The position numbers and the translations under genes were made by a program. DNA of 45,365 nt from NCBI GenBank assembly GCA_945862125.1, contig CAMAYC010000029.1, forward strand, positions 1 through 45,365, in the 5' to 3' direction. This document shows positions 25,693 to 35,033 of this stretch, one piece after another (the first letter of the stretch is position 1; the number at the start of each line of letters is the position of its first letter). Below the pieces are notes generated by a model. That model did not search any database. It worked only from the letters and a program-made list of their open reading frames with translations, and was not told where the DNA came from. Source of the DNA: Reyranella massiliensis 521 (GTDB taxonomy: Bacteria > Pseudomonadota > Alphaproteobacteria > Reyranellales > Reyranellaceae).

Positions 25693-26622
25693 ATGACCGC
25701 CGACGGAACAACCGGCTTTACCGACATCAACCGCCAGCACTGGTCGCTCCGCTACCTGCCGCCGTGGGCCCGTCCCTATGGCCGCCTGTCGCGCTGGGAC
25801 CGGCCGATCGGCACCTGGCTGCTGCTGTTTCCCTGCTGGTGGTCGCTCACGCTCGGCCTGGCGCCGCACTGGGGCCGGCTGGCGGGGTGGATGGCGCTGT
25901 TTGCCCTGGGGGCACTCGCCATGCGCGGGGCAGGCTGCACCTGGAACGATATCGTCGACCGCAAGATCGATGCCCAGGTCGAGCGCACGCGCGGCCGTCC
26001 GCTGCCGGCGGGCGAGGTCAAGCTGCGCAATGCGCTGATCTGGACGGCGCTTCAGTCGCTGGTAGGCGTCGCCATTCTCTTCAAGCTGAACAAGTTCGCG
26101 GGCGGCGTGGCGTTGGCCTCGCTGATCCTGGTCGCGATCTACCCGACCATGAAGCGCCTCACCTCGTGGCCGCAGTTCGTGCTGGGCCTCGCCTTCAACT
26201 GGGGCGCCCTGGTGGGATACGCCGCCGTCACCGGTGAGCTGTCGTGGGCCACGGTCGCGCTCTATGTCGGCGGTGTCGCCTGGACGATGGTGTACGACAC
26301 GATCTACGCCATGCAGGACCAGCGCGACGACGCCGTCGTCGGCGTGCGCTCGACGGCTCGGCGGTTTGCGGCCGCACCCCGACGGTGGCTGACGCTGTTC
26401 GCGGTGCTGGCCACGGGCGCCTGGGCGGTGGCCGGCTATCTCGCCATGCTGAACCCGCTCTACTTCGCGATCCTGGCGGCCGTCGCCCTGCACTTCGTCT
26501 GGCAGATCGCCTTCCTGCGCCAGAATGATCCCGCCGATTGCCTGTTCAAGTTCAAGGCCAATGCCCTGATCGGCTGGCTGCTGCTGGTGGCGATCGCCGC
26601 CGGCCACCTCGCCTTGCGCTGA
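25693..26622 (+). CDS. ubiA: 4-hydroxybenzoate polyprenyltransferase UbiA
   Basis: A 309-residue membrane enzyme that joins the polyprenyl chain to 4-hydroxybenzoate in ubiquinone synthesis. The two Asp-rich Mg-diphosphate motifs are clear: NDIVDRKIDAQVERTRGRPL near residue 87 and YDTIYAMQDQRDD near residue 203. Eight to nine membrane helices surround them. The ATG at 25693 gives the standard TADGTTGFTDINR opening; a longer frame overlapping rsmE was rejected. Its stop overlaps the next start by one base (TGATG), so the methyltransferase is translated in tandem. Confidence 0.95.
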   Translation: MTADGTTGFTDINRQHWSLRYLPPWARPYGRLSRWDRPIGTWLLLFPCWWSLTLGLAPHWGRLAGWMALFALGALAMRGAGCTWNDIVDRKIDAQVERTRGRPLPAGEVKLRNALIWTALQSLVGVAILFKLNKFAGGVALASLILVAIYPTMKRLTSWPQFVLGLAFNWGALVGYAAVTGELSWATVALYVGGVAWTMVYDTIYAMQDQRDDAVVGVRSTARRFAAAPRRWLTLFAVLATGAWAVAGYLAMLNPLYFAILAAVALHFVWQIAFLRQNDPADCLFKFKANALIGWLLLVAIAAGHLALR

Positions 26623-27293
26623 TGGCGCGCCTGCCGGTCGATCCCGAGGGGTTCATCCGCAACAACACCGCGCTCGAATCACCGGCCATGGTGCCGGAAT
26701 TCAAGCTGTGGCTGGCCACCGAGTATGTGCCGATCTGGCAGGCGACCGAGGCCTGGCTGGAGGCGCAGAACGTCGACCCGCCCTACTGGGCATTCTGTTG
26801 GCCGGGCGGCCAGGCGATCGCGCGCTACCTGCTCGACAATCCCGAGCAGGTCCGCGGCAAGCGCGTGATCGACTTCGCCGCGGGCTCCGGTGTCTCCTCC
26901 ATGGCCGCGGCCCGCGCGGGCGCTGCCTCGGTGATCGCCAACGACATCGATGCGCTGTCGCTGGTCGCGGCGCGCCTCAACGGCCAGGCCAATGGCCTTA
27001 CCTTCGAGGTCAGCGCGGAAGACTGGCTGGCCGGCCCCGATGGCGCCCCCGAGGCCGACATGGTGATTGCGGGCGACGTCTGTTACGAGCGCGAAATGTC
27101 GGTACGGGCGCTCGCCTGGTTGCGCAGCCACGCCAGGCTCGGTCGGCTGGTGCTGCTGGGCGACCCCGGCCGCAACTACTTCAGCGCCCAGGGTCTCGAA
27201 GAACGTGCCCGCTACGACATTCCGACCTCGCTGCAGCTCGAGAACCGCGGCATGCGCGAGACGGTTGTCTGGCGCGTGTTGCCTCATCCCTAG
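26622..27293 (+). CDS. ETF-beta lysine methyltransferase homologue (METTL20-like, MTF16)
   Basis: A 223-residue class I SAM methyltransferase. The opening PPYWAFCWPGGQAIARYLLD is nearly diagnostic of the METTL20/ETFBKMT group. Motif I is VIDFAAGSGVSS near residue 84, the acidic strand end is ANDID, and the MTF16 DxxY motif appears as GDVCYE near residue 151. In animals and in Agrobacterium this enzyme methylates lysines of the electron-transfer flavoprotein beta subunit near its docking loop. The one-base coupling to ubiA is biologically sensible, since ETF feeds electrons to ubiquinone. Confidence 0.88.
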   Translation: MARLPVDPEGFIRNNTALESPAMVPEFKLWLATEYVPIWQATEAWLEAQNVDPPYWAFCWPGGQAIARYLLDNPEQVRGKRVIDFAAGSGVSSMAAARAGAASVIANDIDALSLVAARLNGQANGLTFEVSAEDWLAGPDGAPEADMVIAGDVCYEREMSVRALAWLRSHARLGRLVLLGDPGRNYFSAQGLEERARYDIPTSLQLENRGMRETVVWRVLPHP

Positions 27294-27353
27294 GCAGCGT
27301 TCAAATTTCCTTCACTGTTCATTCACATAGGATTGGGCTAAACGCCCTCGCGC

Positions 27354-28106
27354 ATGCCCCAGAAAACTCCGAAATCGACCATCAAGCCCGCCGACTTCGC
27401 GAGCCTCTACGAGGGGTTCAACGCCCCCGTCTCGCGCTTCGATTGCGGCCGTAAATGCGCGCCGCTGAACGACGGCGAGCCCGTGTGCTGCTCGACCCAG
27501 AACGCCGTGCCGGTAGTCCACAAGGTCGAGTTCGACCTGCTCAAGACCCGCACCGACCTGTGGTCGAAGTTCAAGCCCTACGACTATGCCACCAAGCAGA
27601 TCGTGGCCGAGCTGACCTCGGACTGCATGGCCATCCACTGCAAGGGCGCCCGGCACTGCGAGCGCGACAACCGCACCATCGCCTGCCGCGGTTTCCCCTT
27701 CTATCCTTACCTGACGCGCGATAAGCAGTTCGTGGGCGTCGGCACCTACTGGGTGTTCGAGGACCGCTGCTGGATGATGTCGAACCTGGAAATCGTCGAT
27801 GCCAAGTTCGTCAAGGAATTCATCGCCACCTACGAGGCGCTGTTCGTGAAGGACCACAGCGAATTCACGACCTACGTCGATTTCTCTGCCACGGCGCGGC
27901 GCGTCTACTCGCGCTGGAAGCGCGAGATCCCGCTGCTCGGCCGCAACGGCGAGCTGCTGATCGTGACGCCCTCGACCGGCGAGATCAGGCCCGGCCGCAA
28001 GAAGGACTTCCCCAAGGCCGCTCCCTTCACCTCCGAGAAGGAATATCGCGAGGCCGTGAAGGAAGCCGGTGGCGAAGTGCCCAAGGAAGGCCTGCGCCCC
28101 AGCTGA
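27354..28106 (+). CDS. Cysteine-rich YkgJ-like metal-binding protein
   Basis: A 250-residue cytoplasmic protein of unknown role. Cys31-x3-Cys35, a Cys45-Cys46 pair, then DCMAIHCKGARHCERDN, IACRGFPFYP and EDRCWM supply at least ten cysteines in the first 145 residues. The CRGFPF segment is like the CRxFP motif of the YkgJ zinc- or iron-chelating family. The later part is helical and charged (KREIPLLGRNGELLIV). It is preceded by 60 bp of AT-richer sequence that may hold its own promoter. Metal or Fe-S binding is inference from the cysteines. Confidence 0.7.
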   Translation: MPQKTPKSTIKPADFASLYEGFNAPVSRFDCGRKCAPLNDGEPVCCSTQNAVPVVHKVEFDLLKTRTDLWSKFKPYDYATKQIVAELTSDCMAIHCKGARHCERDNRTIACRGFPFYPYLTRDKQFVGVGTYWVFEDRCWMMSNLEIVDAKFVKEFIATYEALFVKDHSEFTTYVDFSATARRVYSRWKREIPLLGRNGELLIVTPSTGEIRPGRKKDFPKAAPFTSEKEYREAVKEAGGEVPKEGLRPS

Positions 28107-28134
28107 TCCGTCCCAGCTGACCCGCGTCGCCTGA

Positions 28135-29031
28135 ATGAGCCGTCGTCGCCTCGCCTGGATCCTGCTGTTCCTGTCGCCGGCCTTTTTCGCCGTCAATATG
28201 CTGATGGCGCGCTATGCCACCTTCGTGCCGCCCAACGCCCTGGCGCTGGGCCGCTGGCTCCTGGTGGCGCTCCTCCTGCTGCCCTTCGTCTGGCCAAGCC
28301 TCGTCCGCCACCGCCATGCGCTGGCGCGTGAATGGCCCGACCTGCTGATGCTGGGCGCCATCGGCATGTGGATCTGCGGCGCCTGGGTCTATATCGGCGG
28401 TCGCACGACACCCGCCCTCAACATCGGCCTGATCTACGCCGCCTCGCCGATCCTGGTCGTGGCGCTGGGCCGCCTGCTCTACCGCGAACGGCTGACGGCG
28501 GGCCGCATCGCCGGCATCGTGCTTTGCCTGGCCGGCGTCGCCGCCGTCTTCGCCAAGGGCCGGTTCGACAACCTGCTGTCGGTGCGCTTCACCGAGGGCG
28601 ATCTCTGGATCGCTGCCGCCTCGGCCTGCTGGGGCCTCTATTCGGTGCTGCTGAAACAGCGGCCGAGCGCTCTGGATCCGCTGACCCGGCTATGCGCCAT
28701 TTCCGTCGCCGGTTCGCTGGTACTGCTGCCCTTCGCGATCGGCGAAGCCGCGCTCTGGCACGGGCCGGACTTCGCCGACTGGCGGACCTGGGCGGTCTGG
28801 ATTGTGCTCGCCATCGTGCCGGGGGTCGGCGCCTATGGCGCCTTCGCCTTCTGCGTGCGCGAACTCGGCCCCTCGGTCACCAGCGTCTCGATGTATCTCG
28901 GGCCCCTCTATGTCGGCCTGTTGGCGTGGGCCACCCTTGGCGAAGCGCCGCAAGACTACCATCTCATCGGAACGCTACTGGTGCTGCCCGGCCTCTTCCT
29001 GGCCACACGCCCGCCCGCCAAAGGAGCCTGA
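28135..29031 (+). CDS. EamA-family (DMT superfamily) transporter
   Basis: A 298-residue inner-membrane protein with ten hydrophobic helices arranged as two EamA repeats of about 140 residues. The first repeat has [20 protein letters not shown] and the second [20 protein letters not shown]. Members export metabolites such as amino acids or nucleobases; the substrate is unknown. It starts 28 bp after the Cys-rich gene and ends one base before the CreA start, so the three genes are likely co-transcribed. Confidence 0.87.
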   Translation: MSRRRLAWILLFLSPAFFAVNMLMARYATFVPPNALALGRWLLVALLLLPFVWPSLVRHRHALAREWPDLLMLGAIGMWICGAWVYIGGRTTPALNIGLIYAASPILVVALGRLLYRERLTAGRIAGIVLCLAGVAAVFAKGRFDNLLSVRFTEGDLWIAAASACWGLYSVLLKQRPSALDPLTRLCAISVAGSLVLLPFAIGEAALWHGPDFADWRTWAVWIVLAIVPGVGAYGAFAFCVRELGPSVTSVSMYLGPLYVGLLAWATLGEAPQDYHLIGTLLVLPGLFLATRPPAKGA

Positions 29032-29032
29032 C

Positions 29033-29488
29033 ATGCGCATCCTGCTCGCCGTCCTGTTGCTGCTGCTCGCGCCATCGCTCGCTTCGGCCGAGGAGATCGG
29101 CTCCGTCGGCTATCGCTTCAAGTGGGTGGGACCCAACGACAAGATCGTGGTCGAGGCCTTCGACGATCCCGACATCGCCGGCATCACCTGCTACATCTCG
29201 CGCGCCCGCACCGGCGGCATCAAGGGCATGTTCGGCGTGGCCGAGGACCCGCCCTACGCCTCGATCTCCTGCCACCAGGTCGGTCCCATCGATGCCGCCA
29301 AGGCGGGTACCCTGAAGAGCCCGCACGAGGTCTTCAGCGAGCGCGCCTCGTTGATCTTCAAGACCACCCAGGTCGTGCGCTTCTGGGACCCCCGGCGCCG
29401 CGCGCTGGTCTACCTCACCTATACCGACCGCGTGATCGAGGGCAGCCCGCAGAACTCGATCAGCGTCGTGCCGGTGGGCCTGCCTTAG
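29033..29488 (+). CDS. creA: CreA family protein
   Basis: A 151-residue secreted protein. A Sec signal peptide ([17 protein letters not shown]) precedes [19 protein letters not shown], and [20 protein letters not shown] is the CreA hallmark. Two Cys in ITCYIS and ISCHQV could form a disulphide. The family function is unknown. AAAGGAG just upstream supports the ATG at 29033. Its stop overlaps the convergent oxygenase stop by four bases. Confidence 0.9.
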   Translation: MRILLAVLLLLLAPSLASAEEIGSVGYRFKWVGPNDKIVVEAFDDPDIAGITCYISRARTGGIKGMFGVAEDPPYASISCHQVGPIDAAKAGTLKSPHEVFSERASLIFKTTQVVRFWDPRRRALVYLTYTDRVIEGSPQNSISVVPVGLP

Positions 29489-30207
29489 CGATAGAGGAAG
29501 GTCCCCAGCAGCACCCAGCGAGACGCCTTCGCTGAACCGACCAATGGCGTGGTGTAGTGCCAGAACGGCAGGCGATAGGCCGTCACCGCCGCGGGCTTCG
29601 CCACCGAGACGATCTCGCTGAAATGGCCGGCGCGGCTATAGACCAGCCACTGATGATCGACGCCGGGTGCAGCAAGGCTGAGATGCAGGTCGATGTAGCC
29701 GCCCTTGGCATCCTTGTTCTCCGGATGATGGTCGTTGTGCGGCCCGGCATAGTCGCCCGGCCCGTAGCGCAGCACCTGCATTCCCCAGCCTGAAGCGAGC
29801 TTGCGCCCGGCCAGGGCCTCGGCGAAGGCGCGGAAACTTTGCGAGCGCATCATGCGCACCAGGCCCAGCCGTTCGGCGGCCTTGTAGCCGGGCTCGCGCC
29901 GGCTCTCGAAGTAGATGGTGCGGGCACGGCTGGTCTTGGGCAGGCGCTCGCCGTAGTCCTCCCGCATGCCCCAGATGCTGTCGGGCGGGATCGGCTTCTC
30001 GATCGGCTCGAGCGTGTCGGTGAGGTTCTCTTCCAGCGCCCGGCGCAGCCGCGCGGCCTTGGCCCGGTCCAAAAGATCGTCCTGGGCCAGGAAGCGGATG
30101 CGCGGATTGGCCAGCGCGCCGCACAGGGGATGCGTGCCCGCCAGCACGCGCCGGCCGGCCCGGCTCAGCAGGTCTTCGAATTCCGTGGGAAAGGCTACGT
30201 TCCGCAT
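29485..30207 (-). CDS. 2-oxoglutarate/Fe(II)-dependent oxygenase-like protein
   Basis: A 240-residue protein with the double-stranded beta-helix facial triad: His157-x-Asp159 ([10 protein letters not shown]), a distal His217 ([10 protein letters not shown]), and Arg230 (SRWVLLGTF) for the 2-oxoglutarate carboxylate. These proteins hydroxylate proteins or small molecules. The ATG at 30207 has no clear Shine-Dalgarno; an in-frame TTG at 30279 could add 24 residues (basic, Gly-rich), so the start is uncertain. It is divergent from the LLM flavoenzyme at 30303. Confidence 0.78.
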   Translation of the reverse strand: MRNVAFPTEFEDLLSRAGRRVLAGTHPLCGALANPRIRFLAQDDLLDRAKAARLRRALEENLTDTLEPIEKPIPPDSIWGMREDYGERLPKTSRARTIYFESRREPGYKAAERLGLVRMMRSQSFRAFAEALAGRKLASGWGMQVLRYGPGDYAGPHNDHHPENKDAKGGYIDLHLSLAAPGVDHQWLVYSRAGHFSEIVSVAKPAAVTAYRLPFWHYTTPLVGSAKASRWVLLGTFLYR

Positions 30208-30302
30208 GCCAAACGCAAGATTGCCATGGCGGGTGACGCCACGCACCTTCCCATGAAAGCATTTCTGTCGACCCAACAAGAAACGACCGAGGAGGAAGCC
30301 CC

Positions 30303-31394
30303 ATGGACGTCGGCATGATGATGGTGTTCGCCAGCTACGGCTGGGACGACTGCTCCGATCAGCGCGTGTGGGACGAGGAGATCCGCCTCGCCCGGATCGC
30401 CGCCGATTCCGGCTTCGACTGCCTGTGGTCGGCGGAGCACCATTTCAACGACTACTCGTTCGTGCCCGACAACCTCGCGCTCATGACCCATCTGACGGCC
30501 TTGTGCCCGAACATCGACGTCGGCACCGCGGCCGTCATCCTGCCCTGGCACGATCCGCTGCGCGTGGCCGAGAATGCCGCCGTGCTCGACATGCTGAGCA
30601 AGGGCCGGCTACGCCTCGGCATGGGACGTGGCCTAGCCCGGCGCGAGTTCAATGCTTTCCGCCTCAGCATGGACGAATCGCGTGGTCGCTTCGACGAAGC
30701 GGCGCCGATGATCATCGAGGCGCTCAAGACCGGCTTCATGGAAGGCAATGGCCCCTACTACAAGCAGCCGCGCATAGAAATCCGGCCGCGGCCGCAGCAT
30801 TCCTTCGACGGCCGCATCTACGCCGTGGCCTCGAGCGAGGATTCGATCGACTCCGCCGCCAAGCTCGGCGCCCATATCGTGATGTTCGCCGACCGGCCCT
30901 GGGAGATGCGGGCACCGATGATCGAGAAGGGCCGCGAGCTGCACGCCAAATATCACGGCACCACGCCGCCCACCGTCATGCTGACCGAGTTCTGCGTCTG
31001 CGGCCCCGACGCCGCCACGATCGAGGACGAGGCGCGCCGCTACCAGGGCAAGTTCGTGGAGAGCAATTTCTACCACTACGAATTCCTGGGCGAGCACTTC
31101 AAAACGGTGAAGGGCTACGATTCCTACCAGCAGAAGGCCGAGATCGCGCGCAAGGGCGGCATCGAGGGCGCAGTCACCGGCTTCATGCAGGCGGCAAGCT
31201 GGGGCACGCCCGACAAGATCCTGCGCGGCATCGAGGCACGCCGGAAGGTGGTCGGCGACTTCGAGATGAACGTCGCCTTCCGCTTCGGCGGCACGCCCTT
31301 CGAGATCTCCGAGCGCGGGCTGAAACTCTTCGCCAAGGAAGTGCTGCCGGTGCTGAAGTCGTGGGGACCGGTAAAGGCGGCACAGGCGGCCTGA
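30303..31394 (+). CDS. LLM-class flavin-dependent monooxygenase
   Basis: A 363-residue bacterial-luciferase-like TIM barrel. The N-terminus places DSGFDCLWSAEHHFNDYSF near residues 37-55, the usual EHH flavin/substrate region. GTAAVILPWHDPLRVAENAAVLDMLSKGR and GMGRGLARREF follow as in FMN-dependent LLM enzymes. GAGGAGG lies upstream of the ATG. The flavin cofactor (FMN or F420) is not fixed by sequence. It precedes a UbiD-type gene after a strong palindrome. Confidence 0.88.
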   Translation: MDVGMMMVFASYGWDDCSDQRVWDEEIRLARIAADSGFDCLWSAEHHFNDYSFVPDNLALMTHLTALCPNIDVGTAAVILPWHDPLRVAENAAVLDMLSKGRLRLGMGRGLARREFNAFRLSMDESRGRFDEAAPMIIEALKTGFMEGNGPYYKQPRIEIRPRPQHSFDGRIYAVASSEDSIDSAAKLGAHIVMFADRPWEMRAPMIEKGRELHAKYHGTTPPTVMLTEFCVCGPDAATIEDEARRYQGKFVESNFYHYEFLGEHFKTVKGYDSYQQKAEIARKGGIEGAVTGFMQAASWGTPDKILRGIEARRKVVGDFEMNVAFRFGGTPFEISERGLKLFAKEVLPVLKSWGPVKAAQAA

Positions 31395-31415
31395 CGCTTC
31401 AGACTCGGGCTCTTC

Positions 31416-31467
31416 CGGACCGCGAGCGTCCCGCGCGCTTATGAGCGCGCGGGACGCGCGCGGTCCG
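31416..31467. repeat. 24-bp near-perfect palindrome (REP-like)
   Basis: Two 24-base arms (31416-31439 and 31444-31467) match at 23 positions around a 4-nt loop, TATG. The stem is almost entirely G+C. No T-tract follows, so it is not a classical terminator. It fills the gap between the LLM gene and the UbiD gene and looks like a repetitive extragenic palindrome that could stall polymerase or protect the upstream mRNA. Confidence 0.75.
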
Positions 31468-31486
31468 CATGAGTATGATGGCAGCC

Positions 31487-32995
31487 ATGCCCTTCGCCTC
31501 GCTGCGCGACTTCATCGACCGACTGGAAAAGGCCGGACGCCTCGTGCGCGTGAAGGCGCCGGTGTCCCCCGTCCTCGAAATGACCGAGATCCAGACCCGG
31601 CTGCTGGCCGAGAAGGGCCCGGCGGTGCTGTTCGAGAATGTGGTGGGCTCCGACATTCCGGTGCTGGTCAATCTCTTCGGCACGGTCGAGCGCGTGGCCT
31701 GGGGCATGGACCGCGAGCCCAGCCAGCTCCGCGCCGTGGGCGAGACCTTGGCCTTCCTGCGCCAGCCCGAACCGCCCGGCGGCTGGCGCGAAGCGCTCGA
31801 GATGCTGCCCATGGTGCGCACCGTCATGGCAATGAAGCCCAGGACGGTGAGCAGTGCGCCCTGCCAGGAAGTCGTCCTCACGGGCGACGACATCGACCTC
31901 GGCAAGCTGCCGATACAGACCTGTTGGCCTGGGGAGCCGGCGCCGCTCATCACCTGGCCGCTGATCGTGACGCAGGGGCCCAACCCGAAGGGCGATAAAC
32001 AGGACAGCTTCAACCTCGGCATCTACCGCCTGCAAGTGACGGGCAAGAACACGACCCTGATGCGCTGGCTAAAACATCGCGGCGGCGCGCAGCATCATCA
32101 GCGCTGGAAGGGCGCCGGCAAGCACGAGCCGCTGCCGGTGGCCGCCGTCATCGGCGCCGATCCCGGCACCATCCTGGCCGCCGTGACACCGGTGCCCGAC
32201 ACGCTTTCGGAATATCAGTTCGCGGGGCTCCTGCGCGGCAAGAAGGTCGAGCTGGTCGACTGCAAGACCGTGCCGCTCAAAGTGCCGGCCGAAGCCGAGA
32301 TCGTGCTGGAAGGCCATGTCAGCCTCGACGACTACGGCGACGAGGGCCCCTACGGTGACCACACCGGTTATTACAACAGCGTCGAGCAGTTCCCGGTGTT
32401 CACTATCAGCGCCATCACCATGCGCCGGAAGCCGATTTACCTCTCGACCTTCACCGGCCGGCCGCCCGACGAACCTTCGGTTCTCGGCGAGGCGCTGAAC
32501 GAGGTCTTCATCCCCCTCTTCCAGCAGCAGTTCCCCGAGATCGTCGATTTCTGGCTGCCGCCCGAGGGCTGCAGCTACCGCATCGCCGTGGTCTCGATGA
32601 AGAAGGCCTACGCCGGCCACGCCAAGCGCGTGATGATGGGCGTGTGGAGCTATCTGCGCCAGTTCATGTACACCAAGTGGGTGATCGTGGTGGATGCCGA
32701 CATTGATGCACGGGACTGGAAGCAGGTGATGTGGGCGCTCAGCACCCGCATGGACCCAGCGCGCGATATCACCGTGATCGAGAACACGCCGATCGACTAC
32801 TTGGACTTCGCGAGTCCCGTCTCGGGTCTCGGCTCGAAGATCGGCCTCGATGCCACGGACAAATTCCCCGGCGAGACCAATCGCGAATGGGGCCGGCAGA
32901 TCAAGATGGACCAGGCCGTTGTCGACAAGGTCGACGCGATGTGGAGCGAGCTGGGACTGCCGGGGAGCGGGAAGAGCATCTGGAGAAAGCCATGA
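31487..32995 (+). CDS. UbiD-family (prenyl-FMN) decarboxylase
   Basis: A 502-residue UbiD-fold (de)carboxylase. Opening [20 protein letters not shown], the mid-section [20 protein letters not shown], and [11 protein letters not shown] (holding the catalytic acidic residues) are typical, as is the C-terminal DLDVVVVDA-like [14 protein letters not shown]. These enzymes need prenyl-FMN from a UbiX partner, which is not in this window. The ATG at 31469 sits directly on the palindrome, so 31487 is preferred; neither has a strong ribosome site. It may act on 3-polyprenyl-4-hydroxybenzoate or on another aromatic or acrylic acid; closeness to ubiA (about 5 kb) is only suggestive. Confidence 0.88.
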   Translation: MPFASLRDFIDRLEKAGRLVRVKAPVSPVLEMTEIQTRLLAEKGPAVLFENVVGSDIPVLVNLFGTVERVAWGMDREPSQLRAVGETLAFLRQPEPPGGWREALEMLPMVRTVMAMKPRTVSSAPCQEVVLTGDDIDLGKLPIQTCWPGEPAPLITWPLIVTQGPNPKGDKQDSFNLGIYRLQVTGKNTTLMRWLKHRGGAQHHQRWKGAGKHEPLPVAAVIGADPGTILAAVTPVPDTLSEYQFAGLLRGKKVELVDCKTVPLKVPAEAEIVLEGHVSLDDYGDEGPYGDHTGYYNSVEQFPVFTISAITMRRKPIYLSTFTGRPPDEPSVLGEALNEVFIPLFQQQFPEIVDFWLPPEGCSYRIAVVSMKKAYAGHAKRVMMGVWSYLRQFMYTKWVIVVDADIDARDWKQVMWALSTRMDPARDITVIENTPIDYLDFASPVSGLGSKIGLDATDKFPGETNREWGRQIKMDQAVVDKVDAMWSELGLPGSGKSIWRKP

Positions 32996-33339
32996 GAGTG
33001 ATCGTCGTCGCGGTCGCCGCGATTCTCACCGCCTCCTTGTTCCTAGGCGCCTGTGCCCCAAAAGCCTCGCTCGACGATACGCAGGTCGAGATGGTCACGG
33101 TCGGCGGGCGTAAATACGAGGTCCGTCTGGGATCGACCGGGACGCCCGGCGAATACCGAATGCTGATCGTGCGCGCCACGCTGGTGATCAATGCCGACAG
33201 CGAGAACGAAGCGGAACGCGCGCAGAATGTCTATCCGCGCTTCATCGAACGCACCTGCAAGGGCCGACCGCATGAAATCCTGAGCGAGGGCCTGTCCGGC
33301 GAGGTGAACTACTACGTGCTGTTCAGGTGCAAGGCCTGA
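32992..33339 (+). CDS. Hypothetical lipoprotein
   Basis: A 115-residue protein with a lipoprotein signal: hydrophobic stretch [13 protein letters not shown] then LGAC as lipobox, cysteine at residue 21. The mature part is charged ([36 protein letters not shown]) and shows two further cysteines near residues 91 and 113. The start overlaps the UbiD stop by four bases. No family is recognised. Confidence 0.7.
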   Translation: MRVIVVAVAAILTASLFLGACAPKASLDDTQVEMVTVGGRKYEVRLGSTGTPGEYRMLIVRATLVINADSENEAERAQNVYPRFIERTCKGRPHEILSEGLSGEVNYYVLFRCKA

Positions 33340-33352
33340 TCGACGATCTGGC

Positions 33353-34459
33353 TTACGAAAACCGCATCCCCGGCAGCACCTGCTCGGCGACAAGCCGCTT
33401 GCTTACTGCGGCATCCTCGGCCGAGGCGCCGCGCATGCCGCCGCTGATCGCCACCTTGTCGAGGCCGAGCGCCTTCAGCGAGCGCAGGCGCTCGATGCAG
33501 CGGTCGGGCGTGCCGACGATGGCGAAGCGGTCGACGAAATCGTCGGTCAGCGTGCCGGCCTGGCGCGAATCGCCCTGGGTATGCTTGCGCATGTCGTAAT
33601 TGCTGCGCAGTTTCTCCAGCACGGCGGCATCTCCCGTAGAAACCGGGCCGTTGGCCTTGCCGTGCATCACCGAGAAACGCGCAAAGGTGGTGAGCCCGCC
33701 ACGCACCAGGCCGCGCGCTGCCGCGATCTCGCCGTGGCACCCCAGGTTCACATAGGCGCCGAAGGCGATGGCGTCCGGATCGAGGCCGGCGTCCTTGCGG
33801 GTCTTCTTTGCGAGTTCAATCCCCCAGGCCAGCCGCTCGGTATCGGCGCCCAGGGTGAACATGATCCGCTCGGAATGGAGCGCGGCCATGGCGATCACCT
33901 TGGGACCGCTGGCCGCGACCTCGACCGGCACTTTGCCATTACCCTTGCCGCTGCCCTGGGCGCCGCCCTTCAGGCCCTCGGCGATCCAGCCGATGCGGCT
34001 GGCCGGCGGCGCGTCGTGCAGGTGCAGCGCCGACAAGGGCGGCGCGACGTCGATTGGGATGTCGATGTCGTCGAAGCTCACGGAGTCGCCGGCAAGATAG
34101 AGCTGGAGCTGGCGCAGGTAGCGTTCGAACTGCGCGAGACGCGCCGGGGCGCGGCCGAGATGGGCGAGCGCCGAATCGCCGCGGCCGATGCCCAGCACGG
34201 CCCGACCGTTGGAGATCCGGTTGACGCTCGTGATGGCCGTCGCGGTCGCCGCGGCATGGCGCGTGACCGAATTGGTAACGCCGGTGCCGAGGCCGATGCG
34301 CGTGGTGACGGTCGCCGCCAGGGCGAGCGAGACATAGGGGTCGCCGGAGAGGCTCTGCGAATCGACCACCAGCATACCGTCCCAGCCCGCCGCCTCGATT
34401 TCCTGCGCACTGCGTTGCGCGCCGCGTGCCGAGGCCACGGTCGTTGTCCAGAGTTCCAT
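33353..34459 (-). CDS. LLM-class flavin-dependent oxidoreductase
   Basis: A 368-residue TIM-barrel enzyme of the luciferase-like family, distinct from the one at 30303. Opening ELWTTTVASARGAQR, DGMLVVDSQSLSGDPYVSL, TRIGLGTGVTNSVTRH and GRAVLGIGRGDSALAHLG are typical of the F420- or FMN-linked methylenetetrahydromethanopterin-reductase-like branch. A Gly/Lys/Gln-rich insertion (GGAQGSGKGNGKVPVEV) in the middle is uncommon. It converges with the lipoprotein gene, 13 bp away. Confidence 0.85.
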   Translation of the reverse strand: MELWTTTVASARGAQRSAQEIEAAGWDGMLVVDSQSLSGDPYVSLALAATVTTRIGLGTGVTNSVTRHAAATATAITSVNRISNGRAVLGIGRGDSALAHLGRAPARLAQFERYLRQLQLYLAGDSVSFDDIDIPIDVAPPLSALHLHDAPPASRIGWIAEGLKGGAQGSGKGNGKVPVEVAASGPKVIAMAALHSERIMFTLGADTERLAWGIELAKKTRKDAGLDPDAIAFGAYVNLGCHGEIAAARGLVRGGLTTFARFSVMHGKANGPVSTGDAAVLEKLRSNYDMRKHTQGDSRQAGTLTDDFVDRFAIVGTPDRCIERLRSLKALGLDKVAISGGMRGASAEDAAVSKRLVAEQVLPGMRFS

Positions 34460-34496
34460 TTCGAGTCTCCGCCCGACTTGTCCGGCCGACGTGCGG

Positions 34497-34931
34497 TCAG
34501 TACCGCATCATGACCTTGTTGCCCTCGGTGGTGAGCGGCTTGAAACCCAGGCGCTCATAGAGCCGCTGCGCCGGATTGTTGGTCATCACTTCCAGGACGA
34601 GATCCTTGCGCTTGCGGTCGGCCCGCTCCTTCATCCAGACGAGGAAGGCGCTGCCCAGGCCGCGATTGCGCATCGGTGCCGCCAGATAAAGATGGCGAAG
34701 CTGCACGGCGCCCCCCGTTTCCTCGACCTGCAGCCAGCCCGCATCGGCATTTTCAGCCTTCAGGATCGACGTTCCGGCGTGCCCGACGGCTTGTTCGACC
34801 AGCTTCCGCTGGGCCGCCTCGTTCCATTGCGTCAGCGCCTCGGTCAGCGGTTGCGTCGCCTCTCGATAAATCGGCCAGCAGAAGGCCAGGTCGGAGGAGT
34901 TTGAGGGGCGCAGTTCAAAAATGAGAGCCAT
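34497..34931 (-). CDS. GNAT-family N-acetyltransferase
   Basis: A 144-residue GCN5-fold protein. The acetyl-CoA motif is QLRHLYLAAPMRNRGLGSAF (R/QxxGxG form, NRGLGS), and the closing NNPAQRLYERLGFKPL is standard. The ATG at 34931 gives MALIFELRPSN; the longer frame to 35033 would cross the TetR control region. The acceptor substrate is unknown. It diverges from the TetR gene, which starts 100 bp away. Confidence 0.83.
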   Translation of the reverse strand: MALIFELRPSNSSDLAFCWPIYREATQPLTEALTQWNEAAQRKLVEQAVGHAGTSILKAENADAGWLQVEETGGAVQLRHLYLAAPMRNRGLGSAFLVWMKERADRKRKDLVLEVMTNNPAQRLYERLGFKPLTTEGNKVMMRY

Positions 34932-35014
34932 GACCGCATCCGGCCACAAGGACGGGCGCGATGCAATGCACAGCTGCTCTCTATCGTTGCCCGCTATTGC
35001 TGCACGACGCTTTA

Positions 35015-35033
35015 ATGTAAACTCTCTTAACAT
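35015..35033. promoter_or_regulatory. ATGTAAA-N5-TTAACAT operator overlapping the TetR start codon
   Basis: The 19-bp dyad ATGTAAACTCTCTTAACAT ends on the TetR ATG (35032-35034). The arms ATGTAAA and TTAACAT are complementary at six of seven positions. The same arms recur at 35707-35725 before the next gene. Location over the start codon points to autorepression. Confidence 0.72.
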
